In this document: one piece after another, positions 26,696 to 42,078 of the stretch
Position numbering within the stretch: the stretch's first letter is position 1
Layout of the letters: each line of letters opens with the position of its first letter
Source: Stictocephala bisonia
Taxonomy: Eukaryota; Arthropoda; Insecta; Hemiptera; Membracidae
Length of the DNA stretch: 64,000 nt
NCBI GenBank assembly: GCA_035578905.1
Contig: JAQJVL010000533.1
Location: 62,001-126,000 of the forward strand
Direction of reading: 5' to 3'
Position numbers and translations under genes: made by a program
The notes under the pieces: model-generated
What the model saw: the letters and a program-made list of their open reading frames with translations, nothing else
Told to the model about the DNA's origin: nothing
Databases searched by the model: none

Positions 26696-29154
26696 GAAAC
26701 GACATGTTTTTCGAGATATATAAATTTATAAATTCTTGTGTTACTCTTAAGTTGTGTATACTTTCTTAATATCACTGATTGAATCATAGTATTTTGAGTA
26801 TTCATTCGTAGTCTTTGCTACGAGCTATTAGTTTTAGTTATTATCAATCTCCAAACCTGATATTTAAATATTATGAAATAATTATGTTTAAAATACTTTA
26901 AACTATCTAAAAAATACACCATTTTAACTGTAAACATTAGAACCTAGAAGTAGTTCTATTGCAGCGACAAATCTTTTTTAATCATAATTTAACGACTTCT
27001 GTTAACAAAAGAAGTCAAGAAAAGAAAGGAGTTTCTTTTAGCAATCTATAAGCAAGCGGCTTACATTTAAGGCAATTTAGATTCAGGAATTCAAACAGCC
27101 CTTCCATCGTTAATTGTATTTTCCCCACCATTTTCATTCGTCAAGCTTTCATTTATTAGATAATATGTACAATAAACTAGAAGCTACATTATATCATTTT
27201 TACCCTCTTACTTTTAACACACAATATATGTAATATCGAAAATAAAAATATAGTAAGCAGTGTTCAATTAACTACATATTATTTTATCAGTTACAACATT
27301 TTACGATTTAGTCGTAGTTTTAATTAAAAATACGAAATCTGAGCTATGTGATCTTATTTAATACTAAAATAAATAAATATAAAACCTATTTATTTTCGTA
27401 AATCGCTTTTTAATTACTCTTCTATATTGGATATTTAATTTGAGAAAACCGAATTCCTGAGTAACCACTGCAATGATGAATGATCGAACCACAAATAGTT
27501 AAGATAGTGAGTTGTCTAACTAGCACAGCTAATTATCAAACATAGATCTCACCAAACATCACTTTCTGTAACAAGGACTCTTTGAACTCAGTTTAATTAG
27601 TCAAGTGTATATCTACAAAGTGCTGTACTAATTAACTGAAAGAGCCCAATAAGCTATGAAGTCAATGATATTACTCTATACACGAGGCATAAAGTAATGA
27701 GTGGAATTCCAATTTACTTAATCTAAGATTGACCATGTATAATTCAATATACATGAAATATTCTCGGACGAGGGGGTTCCATAGAACGGACGACGTGGTC
27801 CCCAGACACGACTGTGCCACCTCAGTAATCTGGAGTTTGGAATAAAAAACACACCTCCTCTCAATTGTACATATGTAAAATAGAACTTTAATAAACTACA
27901 AAAGTACAAAATATATTATGTTAACAGTGAACATTAAGTGACTTTTTCATCTATGAGGTATATCGTATATCTACCTCTAATGTATATAAACCTCTATCGT
28001 TTTGTTTACAATCTATAATTATTTATATTGTTAACAAATATATTTTAGTTATAGTTTGGTGAGTAATATTTATTAAACAAATGAGGTATAGAAAAGATAA
28101 GATTTTCTTTAAATAGTATATAAAAAACTGCTTAAATTCTAGGACATGTAGATACAGGATCAACATAATGTAAAAATAAATATAAAGATGTAATTAATAT
28201 AAATAGCACAGAGTTATTCATAGTTATTAGTAACTGTATGATAATGCCACACAATAATCTCAGTTATCTAGTTTATATAAGGATGGCATAAAGGGCCTTT
28301 ATGTTCCTCGGAGAATTATATACGGTGATGAAAGGAGAATAGCTCCCATATTTATACCTGTATATAATGACCAATAGATTTTTAATTGTATTTAAATACA
28401 AGTCTATTGATTTGATATCAAAAACATTTCTTTGGATATACTAATTTAAAACTGTTATATGTCATCATCTCCAACGTATTATTATTGCATCATTTTTTAT
28501 GAACTGCCATAATGTAGTTAGGGTCAAAACTGTATTAGTCACGAAAATAAATAAACAAATATGATTTTTTCTAAAGAATGAAATAAACACTTTCTAAGAA
28601 CTGAAATATTGTCTGGAAATAATTTTAAAGGGAAGTTAAATGATATCTTAAAATTCAATACATGAACATTGTAAGAGTTCCCACATTCAATGCCTATACT
28701 TGCCTTTCTCCAATTTTAACACGTTTTAGATAACTTCCATTAATTTTACTAGTATAAGACCAATTTACGTAACATTAGTCATTGTTATGCGTGACTTATA
28801 AACAAATAAAAGTGTCTTTTAAGTATGTTTAAAAAATATATTAGTACAGCTTCTTTCTTAACAAAGTAATTTCCAATCAATGAACAAATGAATCTTAAAC
28901 TATGAATTAATATACTAGAGTTAATATATTAATTTTTAAAATGTAACTTCTAAAAATAAAGATTTTACTCCTGAAAGAATTTTGTTAATCATTATTAGCC
29001 TATACAACGACAATAAATGTTGAAAGAAAACATTTTTTAGCCAATTAAAATGTTAGTGGCTTTCGAAAGTGTTCGAAATAGTTTAGAATGAAAACACTCC
29101 AACACATCACAAAACTATGTGTAATTGGAACAAATCTAAGTTTGAGTAATAAGC
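26696..29154. other. Gene-free AT-rich stretch
   Basis: No gene was recognised. A short patch at 27770-27860 (ACTGTGCCACCTCAG) is weakly like the end of the dispersed 0.4 kb repeat found at 32804 and elsewhere. Confidence 0.5.
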
Positions 29155-29743
29155 CATATATATAAAAGGCAAAACCCTGGCTGTCACTCTCACTCATTCA
29201 TCACTAGTTCTCTAACTTCCCATGTAGGTAGAGAGCTAACATTTTGTACGCTGTTTCTTAAGGTGTTAAATAGGACGACAAAATATTTTCATCTTGATAA
29301 AGTACTCCTGAGAGGTATAAACAACCTCCAAAAGATTGTTCCATAAGGATAACATTTGGTTGATTCTAGTAAGCTAATAACAGGTGTTTTGTAAATAAAT
29401 AAACAACTTTATTTTTTATGTTTCACATTATACTATTGATGTATTTTAATACTATACCAATGATATTATACTATGAGTTAAATCTTTAGCTATTAAACAA
29501 AAATAAATTAAATGAACACGTTTTAATTAGGCTAAGTAATAAAATTGGGGATTTATACTAATAAATAGGTAGCAACACAAGTAGTGTGAGTGAGATACTG
29601 TAAATAAATTTAATATTGTGATTTTACGTTATTCAGTTAACCTACTACTATTTGTAGTCAAAATTCACATGCCGAGGCCGAAGGTGTATCGAGTGCAACG
29701 AGTGTCGCGGTTGGAACGCGAAGCAAGCGGAGTGTCCCCTAGT
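29155..29743 (+). mobile_element. Possible non-autonomous Helitron-like element
   Basis: The left end has ATATATATAAAAGGCAAAAC, a form common at Helitron/Helentron 5' ends. The right end is GC-rich (GGAACGCGAAGCAAGCGGAG) and finishes CCCCTAGT followed by T. It is about 590 bp, similar to the remnant at 3744-4316. Nothing coding lies inside. Ends are set by resemblance. Confidence 0.4.
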
Positions 29744-32160
29744 TATTTTATAAACACATCATAGTAAGACATAAAAGTCTAAAGTCAAAAGGTCACCACA
29801 CCCACTTCGTGTCTCGTGCTACTCGTGAATCTGTCACAAACTGTCACTTAAGCTAATTAATCTTAAGGCATGCTAAACTTTCGAATATTACTGAGCCCTC
29901 AATGGAAACACTTTCTATTTACATCTTACATAGCAAGTTTTCTAAGGAGGGCTCCATTTCTATTATGTAGCCTTGACCTAAATTTGGTTTCCAAAGTTCT
30001 TTTCTTCTATACAATTGTAATTAACTATAAAAAGATATTATTTAAAAAAATATCTTTTATATTTATGTATTGCCTCTTATACGTTTAAAAATCATACAGA
30101 CAAATTAAGTTATTAGTTGAAGTAAAAATAATAAGATGAATTGATTATTTTATAGAAGTAATAAGATAAATAATTTATGTAATAAAAATAAAACCACGTT
30201 GCAAGTACTATACATTTAAATTAAACTTTTGCTCGACCACATTTAAGACAATATTCTAATATTTTTTCTACCGTTGGGCAGGTCAACAAAGGTTATATGA
30301 CATTGGGACCCAAGCATGTAATAAAGGTGAAGATAAAATATGTAATTACTAGATTAAAATCTTTGTGTTTAATTAAAGGAGACAAAAATAATTCAACTGT
30401 GACTCTCCTAATTGGAACATGAAAAATAAAATTCCCATTAAAATCCAACACAATAACATTTTTTTTTTAACATTTGGAATATAATGAATAAAGTAGTATT
30501 AATAATATTTGAATGAACGAATTTTGAATAAATTAATTTATTTTCCATCTCTTAACAACTAGTAACATTTTTTGTAACATACACTTTGGAAAATTTACAC
30601 TGACCTTTTTCCAGTATTTGGTCAGCGTTGCAAAAAAAAAACCTAAAAATAACTAAAAATGAATCTGAGTCCAGTTCTCACAATAAAGTTCCATGCAGTC
30701 AACATGCCACTCTCTATGACGTCCGTAGACAATGAGACAATGCACTACAATCTAACATATAATATTGTTGCTACAAATATCAATATTATAATTACGATTG
30801 AACAAGCTAAGATTGCAGAGTCGTGACTAACGACAAAAGTAAATCTGTACTTATGCAAGGACGATTTGGCTGATCCAGGCTCAATTGTAAACGGGGTATG
30901 TGAACTCTGTTTATTTCCACTCTATGATATAGACTATTCAATTTTAGACATGTGAATTGGCAAGAAGTTAGAAGAATCAATTAAGGGAAGTTTATGTTGA
31001 CAGTATGCCAGGCATATCAGCATTTCACTGTACTTTGTAATAGTGTCAGTTAAACCTAACAGTCTATTAGATGATTTTTTTTGTTTAAAGGTTGAAAACA
31101 GTTCTGCTCAGGATTATTTAAAATACAATATTTCACTCAAGGGGAACAATAAAACTTCTATTGTAATCTTCATAGGAATGTACGCACTAAAATAAAATAT
31201 TATAACCTGTGTGCTTTTATCTAATTGATTTAAAAAATACCAATCATAGTTCTTCGAAACACACTTTATCTAAATTATTTGAACATTTAATAATTAATTA
31301 ATAGTTTTAAATTTTAAAAAATCTGATTTATAAACTTCCTTTTTATATATTTCTTTTACAGTTTAACGTCTAGGAACAAACAAGTACGTGGACAAATATA
31401 CGCGTATATGGTACTCACATTTACACAACCAATGTTTACCTCACAACCCTACATAGTCAACACGACAGCTCACATCATGACTAAATAACTGTCACCCACA
31501 TTGCCTTCAATAATATTGACTTACTGTCGTTTCACTGATTAAAAAACTTTCATTACCCACGTTACGTACGTTTACACACACATTAGATGACACATACAAC
31601 ATTTATTACTTCTCTTCAATAAAATTACATTTATGAATGTTGGCTCCCTGACGAAAAATATAGCTTCTCACTCAACGCAGGTTACTTTGACACCCTTGTT
31701 ACTCTATTAGGGCTGTTTGGTCAACAAAAATGTTCGATTTTTTTCAATTTCAATTACTTTATAAAGCTTAAGAACATTTCAGTTACTTCAGCTATTAAAC
31801 ACCTCTCAAGTAGTTCTTTCATTAAAATTATGTTTATAGTTATAAATACATCACCTTAAAGATGCGTATTTGGGCTTACTTGGTATATGCAGAATTAATA
31901 AACTGTTTTACCGACTACTCCCAAATGTTAAAAACAGACCCTCACAGGACTGGTCTTGCTCATCAGTTATTTAAAATTACGTAATTTTACTGCAAATGAG
32001 CAAATTTGATTTTAAATAATTAATGTTATATTTTTGTTTATAATTTATTACGACGAAGAATGCAGTATCGTGTTTGGCGACTTATGCTTTTTATATCACA
32101 CAATTTAAAAAATTGATTAACTTTACATACTCAACTTGTGGTTGTACTTTTACCCGCATG
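29744..32160. other. Gene-free AT-rich stretch
   Basis: No gene, RNA or array was recognised. Confidence 0.5.
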
Positions 32161-32345
32161 CTTTATTACAATCCAATTGCTACGCACACGCACCGCCAGA
32201 CACAGCACTCGCGCCCGCAGGATCGCGCTTCAACGACTTCCTGCAATTATTATACCCCACCCATCCCAAGGGTGTGGAGGGGCCGGGAGGGATCGAGTGT
32301 CTTTGTGTGAGTAGATCGCAGTCAGACGTACAGCCAGCGCTACGA
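32161..32345. other. GC- and CpG-rich island
   Basis: This patch stands out from about 30% GC surroundings (CACTCGCGCCCGCAGGATCG, GGGGCCGGGAGGGATCGAG). Short open frames exist in both directions but none is recognisable. It could be a host promoter/first-exon region or an older repeat. Confidence 0.35.
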
Positions 32346-32803
32346 GCTATTAAAATATAACTCAATTAGATAAATCCTATAGAATATAATAAATTCATTA
32401 AAATCCATCATATGTACGTAATATAGGAAAATGAGCAAGTAATAGCTAGTATTACATTGTTTTAAAAATGTAAAAAAAATAATTTGTACTAATATTATAT
32501 GCAGCATTTTCGAGTACTGTACTTTTAATTCAGTAATTAATGAAATTTAATATAAACTGTTTGAGACGGTATCTATGTGTATTTTCCAACTTCAAATAGA
32601 AGCGATGTTAACTACACCTGCTGATAATTATAACTTCTCCTCTTCTAAGTGTTTCCCTGTCTAAGTATCTAGGTATCTAGTTACCCGTTAGGTTTAAACT
32701 ACTTGGTTGAAGATTACTATTAGTTTTCATCAGTGTTTAAGTTAGAAACATCATTTTCTTATATACCTGAGTATACCTGAGTATTAAGTTTAGTCATTAT
32801 TCA
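32346..32803. other. Gene-free stretch
   Basis: Nothing recognised. Confidence 0.5.
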
Positions 32804-33165
32804 TACACATGAGGGGCGAATGAGTCTGATGAGTGTAGATGAACGAGTGTAGTCATATTTACTAACTGAGGTCGACTTAGCTCAGAAAGGACGATTTAAT
32901 AATAGCCCAATAGCCAGGGCACTAAGAATCCGAACCACGTAGTATTGGTTTTATTTTCAGGTATTTGACAAGCTTTATCCTCACTTCTCCTCTCTACACA
33001 ACATGTATACCCCAGACGTCTCTAGTAGTGTCCACGTCGATGCCAAGCATTGAGCGGACGCCGTGTTGGTATTAAGAGGACCGAGCATATAACATATCAC
33101 TTATAATCTCCACAACCCTTTGTCCTCAAGTAGCTGGATTACAGCACTGTGCCACCAGTGGCGAC
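32804..33165 (+). repeat. Dispersed ~0.4 kb repeat, copy A
   Basis: One of four copies in this window (others at 43772, 50699 and, inverted, 53697). Shared blocks are TGAGGGGCGAATGA, AACGAGTGTAGTCAT, AATAGCCCAATAGCCAGGGC, GAGCGGACGCCGTG, GGACCGAGCAT and AGTAGCTGGATTACAGCACT. Read in reverse it begins TGGCGCAGTGCTG, which is close to a pol III A box, so a SINE is possible. Confidence 0.85.
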
Positions 33166-35087
33166 TTAAAATTAGCTTTTAAACGTAAATAATTATGACA
33201 TAAATTCAAGTAATAACATAGAGTCTACAGACTTTCTAAGAAAAACAATATATAATGAACTTCAATGCACTTACATTTAATCAGTGGTATTAGTGTTGTG
33301 CGTTGAGCGATCATTGTAACTTCTCAGTTGCCTTAATTAAACTTGAACATTTAGAACCATTTAAATCAAATTGAAAACTCGTTATGTTGAAAATCTTGGG
33401 ACTGATTAGTTCCCCTGTTTCGATTGGTTCAAGTAATATTTATATATTCGATAACTTTAAATTTGTTTAGTCTGAACTGCATGACAGTTTTTAGAGCATT
33501 ATTTAATTGATTTATGAGTTAGCACCTTTTCTGTCCAGTTTATTCCAATCCATGGAAAGTATCAAACGCTTGTTGGGATGACATATTTGTTTTCTCAAAA
33601 TGTTTAACATATTCTGGTACTTTTTTAGCTATTTACTTTCAAATATAGATTTTTGTTTGCTCTTCTCAGGCGTTGAAATTATTTATCCCTTCGACTGGCT
33701 CCGGCCGAAACACCCTGGTTCTGGAGAGAGAGTGGGTCTTAACATGAATAGGCTTCGTTACCAAATGAAGCAAAAATCATAAATATTTATCTGTCTAAAT
33801 GGAAATTTAATACCCGTGTGATTATTTTAAATTAGTATATAAGTCTCATTTATTCCTTTAAATTCAATAAGAACTGAACACTAAACAAAAATGAAGTATA
33901 TTCTAGGTAAAATATTCATTTGACCACAACTTTTCAGATCACTTGATTAAATCCTGTACTGATAAGTTAAGTGAACTATTCTGTATTACCAGTAAAATTA
34001 CATTGTAAGTAAGGATTTATGAAGATTAACAATTTGCTTAAAATTATTTCGCTTAAAAATATCGTCTATGAGATAAAAAGCTGTAAAGTTTGATTTTGTT
34101 TCTGAAACGATAGTAAACATATCAAATTAACGATTTTTGAAACACATATAATGTTGTAAAAATATTTTTTCTTTGTAAAGTTTAACTCCAAACGGACATG
34201 TTTGGGAATATTTAAAGAGTTTGTTGATTTACTGACGTGCAAAATTACAAGTTGGAGCAATAACACCAAATTTATGTAGGATTTCATTAAGAAAGAGTTT
34301 GTGTAAAGGTCTTGTATAGATTCTGACGTTTCCTTTTGTAAGTATAAAGTTTTATTTTAAATATTAATTTAAAAACCGGTACAATTAATAGTAAAAATAA
34401 TTTTTATATAATAATATATTTAAAAATTAAGAAATATAATAATATAATAAAAAATAATTATTATTCTAAAGAAAACAGTTGAAATTTAAAAAATCTACTT
34501 TACGAAAGAAATATGTAAAGTACATTTTTATTTTTTTAGTTAATATACCACAAAATTAATGAAAATTTCAAATCCGCATATCAAACTTTCCATTATGAGC
34601 AACTGAATTCTGAACCTGCAAATATAAATTCATCTGAAAAGAGCAGCATTTTAGTTGTTTACTTTCCTGTTATACCTGTTGTTGCCATTAAATATGCCAT
34701 TAACAGCTTAGAGATTCACTAAGAAATGTAATACGATATTCCTTCGTTTATTGTCAATGACATAAAATTACCTCTGTTCTTGTACCGTTGTTCGACTGAA
34801 GTTTAATAATGTGAGAGTATATTTCGGTCCAGAAGACAGTAATAGTAATTTTAATTTCTAAAAGAGATAAGGTATTTTAAGTAATTTTAGACCTACATTA
34901 TGTACTTTATGTACTTTATGTACTTTGTTTAGTACCTGATACTCCGAGGAGGTTGTATACAGTTTGTGTTCAGATTATAACACCTGATCTCTCCTTATCA
35001 CCATTCTTGTTTTTTCAAGTACTATAACTAGTCCGGTAGCAGAACGTCGAGGAGTAGATGGCATTCTCACCCCCGGAATTCATCAGT
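33166..35087. other. Gene-free AT-rich stretch
   Basis: No gene was recognised. Short low-complexity open stretches only. Confidence 0.5.
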
Positions 35088-35285
35088 CTAGGAACTGACG
35101 CCCCTCGGAATACACGCACCGTGTCCGGTGGTGTAGTTCACCCCTGAAACTGGAGCCCCCGACTTGCAGCAAACACTATAGGGCATGGAATAATCAACCC
35201 CCGCAATTAAATCCCCAGTGGTGGCCGCGTATCTTCGTCCAGCTTCAAATTGGCCAACTGCCTTTACAACTCCAGCTTTGATATT
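35088..35285 (-). other. Candidate host exon, minus strand
   Basis: On the minus strand a 65-codon frame opens right after a TTTGTTTGAATAG acceptor-like sequence and reads NIKAGVVKAVGQFEAGRRYA, with DLIAGVDYSMPYSVCCKSGA further on. Composition is much less AT-rich than the surroundings, and the residue mix is protein-like (paired Cys, Gly-rich turns). It ends at a stop without an obvious donor. I recognise no family. It could be a terminal exon or part of an old element. Confidence 0.3.
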
Positions 35286-36749
<1,464 letters not shown>

Positions 36750-36754
<5 letters not shown>

Positions 36755-37119
36755 AAACAACTTAAGTCATTTAATTGAAATGTTATACATTACTTGCTAA
36801 TACAAATATTGATTTTCCTCAAAGTAATGAACTCGTTTCTGTACTCCGTTTCAAAATGATATCAATAATATACGATTTGCTTAAAGTTAAAAAAATAGCG
36901 TATGTATGGAAATAGTATCATTTTAGGACGTATAATTAATGCACATATTTTTCATTATTTTGGTCCTTAAAATCAGTTCCTGAAATATGTCTGCACATTA
37001 CACATATACACTACTCTGTATATATATGCATTACCATTATAGATAGTAGTTGTTTTATAATGATAAATGCCTAATTGAAGAAAGTATTATTTGTTTTTTC
37101 ACACATTATTTTAGCTGAT
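36750..37119. other. Gene-free stretch
   Basis: Nothing recognised. Confidence 0.5.
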
Positions 37120-38110
37120 CTCTTTTTCACCAGTTGCAGCTAATCTCTGTATGGAAATGTTTGAAAAGAAGGCACTGGAAACGTCAGATTTGAAAACCAA
37201 GGCATGGTATTGATATGTAGATTGATGTATGGACTGTGTGGCCTCATGGTAGGAAGAGATTGGATGATTTTCTTCACCATATTAATACTATTCATCCTAA
37301 TATCAAGTTTACAATGGAAATAGAGAATAACGGAAGTCTGCCTTTCTTTAACTGTGAGAAGAAGAGATAGACAAATAGACCACTCGGTATACCGGAAGTC
37401 TAAACATACCAATAGATATTTAAATGCTGCTTTTCGTTATCACCCAGCACAAAAGAATGCACTTTTAAACACTGGTGAATCGAGCTACTCATATTTCGGA
37501 CCTGAATACTTGGAAGAAAGAAAGGAAATATTACAGTCAGCGTTAAAACAGAATGGATATTCAGGCAGAGAAATAAATAATACTATTGGAAAATAGCTAA
37601 AGAGAAATAAAAAAGGAAATTGGATGAGTACGAGACTGTATAAGGATACTCAAAAAAGGTATATCTACCCTATATAAAGGGAACAACGGAAAAAATTGGC
37701 AGATTAATAAATAAAGAAAATATAAAAATCATTACAAGCCACCTGATAAATTGAAGAATTTTCTGAGACCAGTAAAAGTTGCAATTCCATTAGCTATGCC
37801 TAGAGTATATGAAATACTTTGTAGTCATGGGTCAGTCTACATAGGAGAAACTAACAGGTTAGTTTCCACAAGGATTAAAGAACATGTAAGGCATACTAAG
37901 AATGAAGATAAGGAAAAGTCTGCAGTTGCGGAACATAGCGCAAAACTAATCATGAAATTTTATTTGACTAAACTAAAGTCCTTGCCAACATCCCACATTA
38001 CTACCCTAGAATAGTAAGGGAAGCTATATAAATATACAAAAGAAGATATCATTTTAATAAGAATGAAAATATATGGCTTCCAAAGACATGGGAACCCATT
38101 TTAAGTAAAT
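37120..38110 (+). pseudogene. Penelope-like retroelement, 3' part (RT and GIY-YIG endonuclease relic)
   Basis: Frames broken by shifts and stops give, in order: an RT segment with the LSPV-like SPVAANLCMEMFE block and a worn YVDD-like site near 37210; the segment HPNIKFTMEIENNGSLPFF; the HTNRYLNAAFRYHPAQKNA region; and NGYSGREI. A GIY-YIG endonuclease follows at about 37800-37990 (GSVYIGETNR, TRIKEHVRHT, KSAVAEHS) with a VREAI tail. This RT plus GIY-YIG order is specific to Penelope-like elements. At least two frameshifts and several stops show it is dead. Confidence 0.85.
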
Positions 38111-38274
38111 TAAAATAAAATGGCAGAGTCAGCCATGTTGATTTTCTTCGGCCAATAGCCGTAGGTCACGTGGGTCTTGCCTTCGCCCCTCTCCAGCATA
38201 CCTGACAAACCAGTCCCCACCCCACCACCTAATATAAAAGCTGGAAGGTCATTTGCCCGTCATTCAGTCTCAGA

Positions 38275-38323
38275 GATACCACTGGGGATGCCACATCACA
38301 GTATGGGCGAAACATTTGGTTAC
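38275..38323 (+). ncRNA. Degenerate hammerhead-ribozyme-like motif (Penelope terminal repeat)
   Basis: GATACCA, then CTGGGGA, a TGCC/GGGC stem-II pair, GAAAC and TTTGGTTAC lie in hammerhead order. The core should be CTGANGA, so A6 is replaced by G here and cleavage is not expected. Penelope-like elements are known to carry hammerhead motifs in their terminal repeats. Confidence 0.55.
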
Positions 38324-40739
38324 TTTGTAAATAATGTGCATCCTTGACGCGGTTATCACCGAAAAATATAGATTCTAGTTACTAGTTTATTAGTTATATA
38401 ATAGTATAAGTCAACTGCGAGCGAGATATAAAGACATCACATTGTTTGTGTTGTGCATCTTGAACCAATAATTTGATTAGTCATCCTGTAAATGCCTCCC
38501 CCGTAGACGAAGATCGAGCTGGAGCGTTTTCTTGGTCTGTCTCTTCTTTCTGACCATTGTGCAAGCTCGTGCCTTTCTCTGGATATCAGGACTCTATGAA
38601 TTCACAGGCTTCCACGATTTTGTACAGGTTGGCGATCGTATTGTATGCATACATTTCAGTACGGAAAGCGTGTTTGCGACCTCAATAAAACAATAGTACG
38701 AATTAACGAAATTCGAGGAAGACCACATCTCATCTTAACCACACCAGCTAGAAGGACGCCATGGCTTGCGGAGAGACGTAAGTCACATTTCTGTAAAAAT
38801 CTAAGAAAACACGGTGAGTGAATCTTTTTCTTTAAATTAAGTTCTTTCGGAATAAAATCATTTAATAATTTTCCATTTACTGAATACTCACTATATTATT
38901 ATAGGGGTCTATGTAGCTAAGGGTATTTTTCAAAGTTTTTTTTATATTTGACATAATATCTACGTTTAAGTCCTCAAAAAGTATATGAGTAGAATTTGAC
39001 GTCAAAACAGAATATTTTCCCAAGCACGTAATTTTCTGATCATTGAAGGAATTCTGTACACCGTGAAAATATTGCAATGTTGTTTATCTAAGTCGAAAGT
39101 CAACTCTAATACTCTAGCATCTCCAAGTGTTATCTGTTTTGATAACGTTAGATCAACTTTGATGTACACCAAAACACTGTAATTCCTATCTTAATTTTCT
39201 GCAGTGCAGAACAATTCATAATCTTTTATTACAAATAGATCGTCTTACGTGACATCGCTTGTATTCTAAGTGTTGTAGTATTAGAACGGGGACAAGTGGG
39301 CTCTCTCTCTCACTCACTCACTGCTTTTCTATGACAAAATAAATACATACTTAGTCGTAACTTAATACTACACACCAATGTCATTAAACGCTTGAAACGT
39401 CAAAGGCCTACAAACTTCCACCAGTGCCTGCGGGCTGTTCTTGATCTCATTTAGTCTGTGTACAGCCTCTTTGTTCCAAATTTTGCGGTTGACTTTGACA
39501 ATCTGACAATGTATTTTGTTATGTTTATAAATCTCGGGCCTTTTACAGTTAAATAAGTAATGAAATTACTAAATTATAAAGCAATTACAAGTTTAACTCA
39601 AGTAAATTATTGACCACGTTAAATTTGAATTTGGCCTTAAACATGTTATTTGACTTTACTAACCTGTATCTACATGATTTTTACCTTTTGCTGGAACTAT
39701 AATTAATAATACTAAACATTAGTACTAATCGTTATGTAATGTGCAACAAGTAATACTGTAAGAGATTTAAAAGTTGAAACATATATTTTTTTTTATTCTT
39801 ATTTCTGGGAAAACGTACCCTACATCCAAATATTTTATGTAATGGTGAGATGGATGGAGTTTTTGATATGTTATAATTATTCATTACACCATGAATTTTA
39901 TAAACGTGTCTTTTAGATAAATTATTTGTTTAATTTATAGGTAAAATGACAATAATATAAAAAAAAAACAATATAGCTTTTTAGGTGAGCACAATTTTTA
40001 GTAGAACTGTTTGTTGATTCATGTATAAAAACTAAATTTACTGAAAATAAGTTGAAAAAAGAGAGAATATATTTTTATTTTTAATAGCATTTTGCATATC
40101 CACGTTTTGTAGACGATTATAAGGTAATAATTTTTGAAATTGTTAAACATTTGCAATCCCACCAATGTTAAAGTTTTTAAGGTTTTTTCCAATATACAAT
40201 TTTATTTTCTTACACTATATATAGTGTATATATAAAATTAAAAGAAAGTTTTTTCTGTAATTTTTTCTTAGATCCAACAGTTTTATATCCTGTTATCTTA
40301 CATGTAAATATGATATATTTCCAAAAAATAAATAGTATGTCAACTAAAGACGTTTTTTATATCAGTTTGGTGGCCTACAATAGTCATCAATATTATTATA
40401 ACTAAATTTAAATATTTTGTTAATTAGTAGTTATTGTTTTAACTTTTCTATTTAATATGTATTATTCTCTCTAGCCAAACCAGATGTAACAAATATTTTC
40501 TTTTTATCAAAAATATAATCATATTAGAATGATTGTTAATTCAGCATCTATGTCAATTGTTACACATCATTATTATTAATGTATAAACCACATGTTGTTG
40601 TTTTTATATTTGTTGAGCAAAAACGTTAAAATATAAAATACATTAACGTCAATGAGCCACTGTTATACACAGGAAGTCCAACAGCCTTGTAAAATATTTC
40701 GGCAAATTTAATTTAAATTATGTAATTTTATAATGCTGT
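38324..40739. other. Gene-free stretch
   Basis: No gene was recognised. A patch at 38480-38830 is less AT-rich but shows no family. Confidence 0.5.
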
Positions 40740-40875
40740 GGTATTGAGCCTCCCGCCCACCCATGTACTAACCCACCAACACACTCATAAAGTACATTGG
40801 TACTGTCCGACCTACCCACGCCTACACGTCCAGTGGTACTGTCCCACCTACCCACGCCTACACGTACAGTGGTTC
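40740..40875. repeat. Short degenerate minisatellite with CCCACGCCTACACGTACAGTGG-type units
   Basis: Three to four worn units such as CCTACCCACGCCTACACGTC and its neighbour ending CGTACAGTGG. Same family as 41965, 47310 and 61740. Confidence 0.65.
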
Positions 40876-41964
40876 CTCCGTCATATATCTCTGTGGTTCA
40901 CCCATATGAAAGTTTTTTTTGTCAGAGGAATAACTTTTGATTTTTTTCCATTAAGACATGTATACAGCTATTAAAATTACATAATGATCTTAAATCAAAA
41001 TGGGAATTCATGAAAAAGAGCTGATTAAAATAAAGTGAAAATAATAGATCTAGAAGTGTGACGTAATACTAGACTTTTAATAGTACCAAAGTTTGAATAT
41101 CTCAAGTGAACAGCGCAATTCAGCAATTTATTTCACTGTTAATTTAAAAATTTAACAAATTTTTGAACAGGATCAGCAGTAGCCATTAGCTGAACATTTG
41201 TCATAGGGATATTAATTAACGACACTTGTAAGTAGTTTGCCTTACGTCCATTTACAGTCACTATACTCATTAGATATCCATAGTCGTCCATATCTTGATG
41301 ATTGGCGTTTAAGAATAAATAAATAACTACTGTATTTTAACACACAGTAAAGAAACGTACGCTAAAACTCTTTAGAACAAGCATTTGAAACATTTCTTAC
41401 TAATATATATGCATGAATTCGAGTTGCGAAGGAGTGTGATGCTTGTAGATAAACGGATGACATATAGTCGATAGCTAAATTCGTTCTAAACTGTGCGTAA
41501 GGTGTCTATCAGAAACTCAGCTATCGACTAGATGTCATCCATACTGCAAATTGAGGTCATATTGGACATTTATGATAAATTTTCGATAACGTCATTCTTT
41601 TGTGAGTATTTTAATGTCCAATATGTTTTTGTAAAGCCCTTGTTTCTAACGAATATAGTTATTTAAAATCGGGTAATTCTTCTTTAAACACTCTGTATAT
41701 CTAGTATAGTTGGACAGTGATTTTAATAGTATCAAAGATATACTTATTAAAAATATTACAAAATATGTTATAGTATATTTAGTATATTTCCAATAGTATA
41801 TTATTGGATGGACATATCCTGGTTAGGAAGTATTGAAGGGACGAAAATTACACAATCACACTAAGCATGAAAAGTTGCACCCTGGTTCATTTTTATTTTC
41901 TCTGCCCAGTTGATGTGTAAATATGACATGTTCCCACTGTTAGTCTTGGAGAGTTTAATACTAT
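40876..41964. other. Gene-free stretch with an imperfect hairpin
   Basis: At 41455-41476 and 41519-41540, 22-bp arms (GGATGACATATAGTCGATAG..) pair with one mismatch around a 42-nt loop. Nothing else was recognised. Confidence 0.5.
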
Positions 41965-42078
41965 GCAAACCCGCCTGCCCACCCATACAAGTACAGTGGC
42001 ATTGACCCAACTACCCACCCATACACGTACAGTGGCATTGACCCTCCCACCCACCCATACACGTACAGTGGCAGTGTT
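41965..42078. repeat. Minisatellite, ~37-bp CCCACCCATACACGTACAGTGG units
   Basis: Three units of CCCACCCATACACGTACAGT followed by GGCATTGACCC. The frame on the opposite strand is a by-product. Confidence 0.8.
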
